Virus record (IMG/VR): IMGVR_UViG_3300037339_000063
Location: 1-45,437 of that record
DNA length: 45,437 nucleotides
Source: a virus
Strand: one strand, 5' to 3'
The notes under the pieces are model-generated. The model made no database searches. It saw only the letters and a list, made by a program, of their open reading frames with translations, and was not told the DNA's origin. The position numbers and the translations under genes were made by a program. This document shows, one piece after another, positions 41,679 through 45,437 of this stretch. Numbering within the stretch: position 1 is the stretch's first letter; every line of letters starts with the position of its first letter.

Positions 41679-42122
41679 TTACCTGTCTGCTTTCATTGAT
41701 TGATTTTCTCGGTATGCCAACGCACGCAAGCACTCGCTCTTGTGTGTCAACGCGGTCATGGACCAGCGAAGAGTCGCTGCGTCCTTCTCTGCCTGTAGTA
41801 GCGCCTGCACTACGGTCTGATATTCTTCATTGATTGTGATGGCGTGTCCCACCTTTGCTTCGGTCGCCTTGTCACCTAGTCTAGCGAATTCCGAACGAAT
41901 TTGCGAGTCAAGCACGGCGGCCAGCCTATCCTTCTCTGCGTCGAGGCGTCCCACCCGAAGTCTTGCTTCGGCTTCAAGCGTTCCGTGCTCGAAGATGATG
42001 CGCCCCATGTTGCAAAGCTCCCGGTCAAGCTCGCTCTCGTCAATGCTAAACGCCTCTGGGTTCAGCTTGACTTCGAGGAACTGTCCGTCCCTTTCAATGT
42101 ATACTGTACGTTCGTCGCTCAT
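41679..42122 (-). CDS. Coiled-coil protein, putative UvsY-like recombination mediator (147 aa)
   Basis: The ATG overlaps the polymerase stop (TAATG). After a short beta segment (RTVYIERDGQFLEVKLNPEA) the protein is helical (EAEARLRVGRLDAEKDRLAA, then ATEAKVGHAITINEEYQTVV, then AEKDAATLRWSMTALTHKSE). Size (T4 UvsY is 137 residues), helix layout with a middle Thr/Ile segment, and the place between polymerase, SSB and recombinase suggest a UvsY-like loader of recombinase on SSB-coated DNA. Sequence similarity alone is weak. Confidence 0.6.
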   Translation of the reverse strand: MSDERTVYIERDGQFLEVKLNPEAFSIDESELDRELCNMGRIIFEHGTLEAEARLRVGRLDAEKDRLAAVLDSQIRSEFARLGDKATEAKVGHAITINEEYQTVVQALLQAEKDAATLRWSMTALTHKSECLRALAYRENQSMKADR

Positions 42123-44740
42123 TAGTGTGCCGCCCTCTCTGCTTCTGCCCAGGTATTACCCCATCCACTATTGATAGGTAGAACCATTCCACCTAGCTCA
42201 GGGATTGGGCGCTGTGCAACCTTCTTGAATTCAACATCGAACCATTCCACGTACTCCTTGCGCACCCCGTAGGAGATGGAATCGTGTACGCTACAGATTA
42301 GTCTAGCAACATCTGGCCCTAATTGCAAGCCCTCTAGACCCTCACGCATCATGCTCATCGTGCGAAACGAAACTGCTCCGGCGGGGCTTTGAATCGATAC
42401 GTTAGTTGCTGATCGCTCCGCTTCGGCACGGCGATACTGTTCCTTATGATTCAGGTCTGGTATCAGGATCTCTCGCCCGAAGATCGTCACTACCTTACTA
42501 CCACGACCGCGAGCAATGTCCGGGGTCAAGCTGAGGTACTCGTCGATCTTTGGGTAGCGCATCCGATAGTTGCGCACGAGTCCGTAGGCCATCTCTTCAC
42601 CGATAAGCTTGCGCTCCTTGGTCTTAATGTCCTCGTACTCTAGTTTGGCTAGGCTCGCCCCCTCTGAACCGTAGATGATACCGAAGTTCATGGGCTTACC
42701 TATAGCGCCTCGGTTATATTCGCTGATTTCCGAAGGGTCGCACATGAGGGCAGCCGCCGCCGTGAAACGATGTACGTCACCCAAGGGATCTGAGAGGACT
42801 TGTAGGAGTTCTTCCTCTCCTGTAAGCTGAGCGAACACGCGCAGTTCGATCTGTGAGTAGTCCGCGTAGTAGTAGACAAATCCCTCTTCTTCATCGATCA
42901 TATCTCTCATGACCAGCTTGCCAGCCTTCACGTCGTCCTCTTTGGACTTCGGGATTTGGTGCAGGAAGCTACAGGTTAGGCGAGCCGAAATCGAACCGGC
43001 CATGTTGAAGTTGTACCGGATACGACCATCGGAACCTACTTCGTTCATAGCGTTGTCAACATAGGTGCTCTTGAACTTCTGCCTGTTGCGGTACTTAATG
43101 ATCTTCCTGGCTAGTGGAACGTCTTCCGGGTCTAGTTTCAGGAGGGTGTTCTTGTTGGTCGAGTACCCCTTGACAGCCTTGACGTTGAGGATCTCCTCCC
43201 CGAAACCTAGTTCCCGCAGTGCCTTGGCTACCTGATCGTGGCTGTTAGGGTTGAAGTCCGGGTTGGTGACAGTCCGGCAGTCTACCAGGATCTCTTCCAT
43301 CTCATTGTCGAAGCTGACCCCAAGGGACTTGACGTTATCAATGTTAAGGTGGTTGCCGTTGTACTCTGCCTCGGACAGCGTGTACAAGAGAGGCATCGAC
43401 TCCTCGGTGTAGAGCTTGATGAGGTTAGCCTTGCGCACAATGTCTGGGTAGTACGTGTCAAGCAGGCGATAGGTTAGCTCGGCGTCCGTTGCACCGTATG
43501 GCCACAGGATCTCGTCCGGTATGTTATCATATGTCTTAATAAGCTTTCGACCATGCCCTACGATATCTCGGACTGGACCCTCGTAGTTGCCACAGAAGAA
43601 CTCCCCATCAGCTAGCTCCTTGAGGCCGTGCGGAGGGGTAACGTCTAGTAGGTGGTGCATTATCTGGGTATCCCAGAGCCATCCCTTGACCCTGATGCCA
43701 CAGTGCCGCCTCAGGACGTTCATATCGTACTTGATGTTGTGGGCGCACTTGGCGATCGTCTCGTCCTCGAAAATCTCCTTGAGCTTGTCGTTTATCTCGG
43801 CTCGCTTGCCGTTGATCCATGTAGGCTTGAGTTTGAAGCCGAACTCTACTGTTGGATCGTGCTTATAGAAAGGAATAACCCATGTCTTTCCGATGCCACA
43901 CGAGATTTGCAGCAGAATACACGGTGAGGACATGAAATTGAGGTCCGGAGACTCCGTATCAAAGGCAAAGACACCGTGTAATTTTATAAGCTCCGTAACC
44001 TTGGCTAATTCCTCAATAGAATCAACTACTTGGAACGTTGCGTTATAAAACTTATTATCGATGATCTTTCCGTCAGCCAATAATGATCGAGCCTTGTTCA
44101 AGTCCTCCTGCATTAGGCTCTTGATCTTGACGTTACCCGTGGCAAGGAACTGCTTCGGGTGATAGACTGGCATAACGCGGAACTCTAGCTCCTCACTCCA
44201 ATGAGGGTACTTCATGTCGAACGCGGTGCCGTGGAGCTGGGTGATGCCTCCCTCGCCGTGGAGGTTGAATATCTTGAGGGCCTCTGAGCCCAGGAGGATT
44301 ACTAGGCGAGGCTCGTACTTGAATAGCTCGTACTCTAGGTGCTGGCGGCAAACTGCGTACTCACTAGCTGCCACTTTCCTGTTTGGTGGCGCACACTTAG
44401 CGTGACAAGTGATATAAGTTCTGTCCGGATCGAACTCCGAGTTAGTCAGAAGCCCTATCATTATCTCTCGTGCGTCGCCCCACAACGGGAAGCCTGCCTT
44501 GTCGCCGTCTCGGGCGGGGAAGTCGCTCACCACAAAGGTATCGAAGTTGCGTGGCTTGCTCGGGTCTCCCCGGCGACCATCAATAAGCTCGCGGAGCGAG
44601 CAACCGCTAAGCTGGGCGTTGCGGGTGTACTTCCAACCCTTCTCGCTAGTAATGTTAGGGAGCTTGCACAACGGCTTGCCGCTCTCGGCTGGGTCGCAGT
44701 TATACCATTCTTTATAGAGCGGTAGTTCTAGTTCTTCCAT
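42122..44740 (-). CDS. Family A DNA polymerase with N-terminal uracil-DNA glycosylase-like domain (872 aa)
   Basis: The ATG at 44740 is chosen; a GTG at 44752 would overlap the previous gene more. Residues ~15-220 resemble family 4 UDG: GDKAGFPLWGDAREIMIGLL, YITCHAKCAPPNRKVAASEY with Cys spacing as in the 4Fe-4S enzymes, RLVILLGSEALKIF and MPVYHPKQFLATG. The catalytic GEAPG motif is replaced by SDFPARDGD. A 3'-5' exonuclease follows (AFDTESPD, CAHNIKYDMN, YGATDAELTYRLLD). Polymerase motifs: A ADYSQIELR, B RGAIGKPMNFGIIYG, C SVHDSISYG, with Ser where Glu is usual. No 5' nuclease domain is present. It is the probable replicative polymerase. Confidence 0.92.
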   Translation of the reverse strand: MEELELPLYKEWYNCDPAESGKPLCKLPNITSEKGWKYTRNAQLSGCSLRELIDGRRGDPSKPRNFDTFVVSDFPARDGDKAGFPLWGDAREIMIGLLTNSEFDPDRTYITCHAKCAPPNRKVAASEYAVCRQHLEYELFKYEPRLVILLGSEALKIFNLHGEGGITQLHGTAFDMKYPHWSEELEFRVMPVYHPKQFLATGNVKIKSLMQEDLNKARSLLADGKIIDNKFYNATFQVVDSIEELAKVTELIKLHGVFAFDTESPDLNFMSSPCILLQISCGIGKTWVIPFYKHDPTVEFGFKLKPTWINGKRAEINDKLKEIFEDETIAKCAHNIKYDMNVLRRHCGIRVKGWLWDTQIMHHLLDVTPPHGLKELADGEFFCGNYEGPVRDIVGHGRKLIKTYDNIPDEILWPYGATDAELTYRLLDTYYPDIVRKANLIKLYTEESMPLLYTLSEAEYNGNHLNIDNVKSLGVSFDNEMEEILVDCRTVTNPDFNPNSHDQVAKALRELGFGEEILNVKAVKGYSTNKNTLLKLDPEDVPLARKIIKYRNRQKFKSTYVDNAMNEVGSDGRIRYNFNMAGSISARLTCSFLHQIPKSKEDDVKAGKLVMRDMIDEEEGFVYYYADYSQIELRVFAQLTGEEELLQVLSDPLGDVHRFTAAAALMCDPSEISEYNRGAIGKPMNFGIIYGSEGASLAKLEYEDIKTKERKLIGEEMAYGLVRNYRMRYPKIDEYLSLTPDIARGRGSKVVTIFGREILIPDLNHKEQYRRAEAERSATNVSIQSPAGAVSFRTMSMMREGLEGLQLGPDVARLICSVHDSISYGVRKEYVEWFDVEFKKVAQRPIPELGGMVLPINSGWGNTWAEAERAAH

Positions 44741-44970
44741 TGACACTCGCACCCCGCTGTTGGCAGGCTCTCGTCTAGGATAACGTCTACCCCGAAGTAA
44801 GTCACAGGTCGGCGCTCAGCTGTAGGCACTAAAGTCTTCATGATCGTCTCTGAGACCCTGATTAGCTGAGGGATATGCCTATACGTCCTGGTAAAGCGTA
44901 GGTACATGTTACCTATGAGCACCTCGGCAGTAGCCTTGGCACGCGCTACCATAATCTCTTCATCGGTCAT
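44728..44970 (-). CDS. Small unknown protein between primase and polymerase genes (80 aa)
   Basis: The ATG overlaps the primase stop (ATGA), and the end overlaps the polymerase start region. The N-terminal two-thirds is helical (EEIMVARAKATAEVLIGNMY, then TYRHIPQLIRVSETIMKTLV). The end is a short beta part (PVTYFGVDVILDESLP) with two Cys (CECQWKN). No family is recognised. Tight coupling supports a replication-related role. Confidence 0.7.
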   Translation of the reverse strand: MTDEEIMVARAKATAEVLIGNMYLRFTRTYRHIPQLIRVSETIMKTLVPTAERRPVTYFGVDVILDESLPTAGCECQWKN

Positions 44971-45437
44971 ACGTCCACCAGTGTTGTACCTAGTCTAGCT
45001 AATTCATGAGCGCGCTGCACCCATGGCACAATCTGTTCAAGTGTATGGTTGTCCGGCTGTCTGGAAATCCTGAGGAAAGACGCCGGTGTTCCCAGCTTTT
45101 GTATTCGTTCACAAGCCTTGGCTGCCCTAGACTCAGCTCCCTCATCCCACAGGAAGACTACGCTCTTGGCCTTGGATAATCGTATCAATTCGACCTGTAC
45201 CTTACTTAAGCTGCTCCCGAAGTTGGTCGTGCCATCACACTCGTTCATCAGCCAGATACCGTTGAAGGTGTTCTCTACTAGGGTTAGGCGGGGTCGTAGG
45301 CGCATCTCGTCCCAGTTAAATATGAAGTCGTTGGTCTTGGCACCAAGGCAATACTCATACTTGGGTACCCCGGCTGCCTCTAGCTCGGCGTCTTTCCACC
45401 ACGCCCGGCGACCTACGTAGTTAACCAGCTTGCCCTG
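44967..45437 (-). CDS. Primase-like protein, TOPRIM part, 5' truncated by the window edge
   Basis: The frame is open from the right edge of the window to TGA at 44967; an internal Met at 45305 is not the real start. Visible in order: GKLVNYVGRRAWWKDAELEA, KYEYCLGAKTNDFIFNWDE, then LTLVENTFNGIWL, which aligns with the LVEG-x-x-DAIAL start of a TOPRIM domain, and SVVFLWDEGAESRAAKACER, which aligns with the DxD-x-AG segment. DnaG-like primases of phages carry this domain. The Glu and the D-E-G set are partly kept. The zinc-binding part and any helicase domain lie outside the window. Confidence 0.65.
   Translation of the reverse strand, partial: QGKLVNYVGRRAWWKDAELEAAGVPKYEYCLGAKTNDFIFNWDEMRLRPRLTLVENTFNGIWLMNECDGTTNFGSSLSKVQVELIRLSKAKSVVFLWDEGAESRAAKACERIQKLGTPASFLRISRQPDNHTLEQIVPWVQRAHELARLGTTLVDV

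Noticed and set aside
1-45437. tRNA genes, CRISPR arrays, insertion sequences, integrase or attachment site
   Set aside because: Non-coding gaps are too short and none shows a cloverleaf, regular repeats, inverted terminal repeats or recombinase motifs; this was judged by eye, without a search program.

Overview
This window is part of a tailed double-stranded DNA phage genome. The virion genes suggest a podovirus of a bacterial host that uses sigma70-type promoters and ordinary Shine-Dalgarno sites. The evidence is a coiled-coil scaffold, an HK97-fold capsid protein, a gp11/gp12-like adaptor and nozzle pair, and three large helical proteins in the position of T7-type ejected core proteins. 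No tail-tube, tape-measure or tail-chaperone genes are present. No tRNA, rRNA, CRISPR array, insertion sequence or integrase was seen. The host cannot be named from the sequence; a class II (adenosylcobalamin-dependent) ribonucleotide reductase suggests a host with access to cobalamin.

Layout. Bases 1-22243 are a plus-strand virion block. It opens with the last codons of an upstream gene (possibly portal) and then a chain of eleven complete genes (78-4025), mostly Lys/Arg/Ala-rich and low in complexity, coupled by TAATG or near-abutting stop/start junctions. A hairpin, an intrinsic terminator and a promoter follow (4028-4141), then scaffold, major capsid protein, a terminator, a 61-aa hydrophobic-start protein, a promoter with a structured leader, a small structural protein, another terminator, three tandem small beta-rich paralogues, the adaptor and nozzle genes, three fibronectin-III-like fibre or appendage genes in a row, a promoter, three putative ejection proteins, and a small secreted or membrane-anchored protein.

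Bases 22240-45437 are a minus-strand block (transcribed right to left) of metabolism and replication genes. Nearly every junction overlaps or abuts, so it looks like one operon. In transcription order: primase fragment, small unknown, family A DNA polymerase with an N-terminal uracil-DNA-glycosylase-like domain, putative UvsY-like mediator, gp32-like ssDNA-binding protein, HTH protein, RecA/UvsX-like recombinase, small unknown, gp47/SbcD-like nuclease, DEDDh exonuclease, gp46/SbcC-like ATPase, ClpP-like protease, membrane protein, PD-(D/E)XK nuclease, metallophosphoesterase, zinc-site protein, NrdJ, ThyX, a candidate 22-residue membrane peptide, cupin, IMPDH/GMPR-family enzyme, MazG-like pyrophosphohydrolase, DUF3310 protein, four glycosyltransferase genes carrying six glycosyltransferase domains, and a zinc-ribbon microprotein whose stop codon overlaps that of the last virion gene.

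How it works together (inference). The right half supplies T4-style recombination-dependent replication and dNTP supply to a short-tailed phage. The glycosyltransferases probably decorate a virion protein, DNA or the host surface with host-made sugar nucleotides. The least explained parts are the left cassette of small disordered basic proteins, the glycosyltransferase cluster with its GT2-GT4-GT4 fusion, and the UDG-polymerase fusion.
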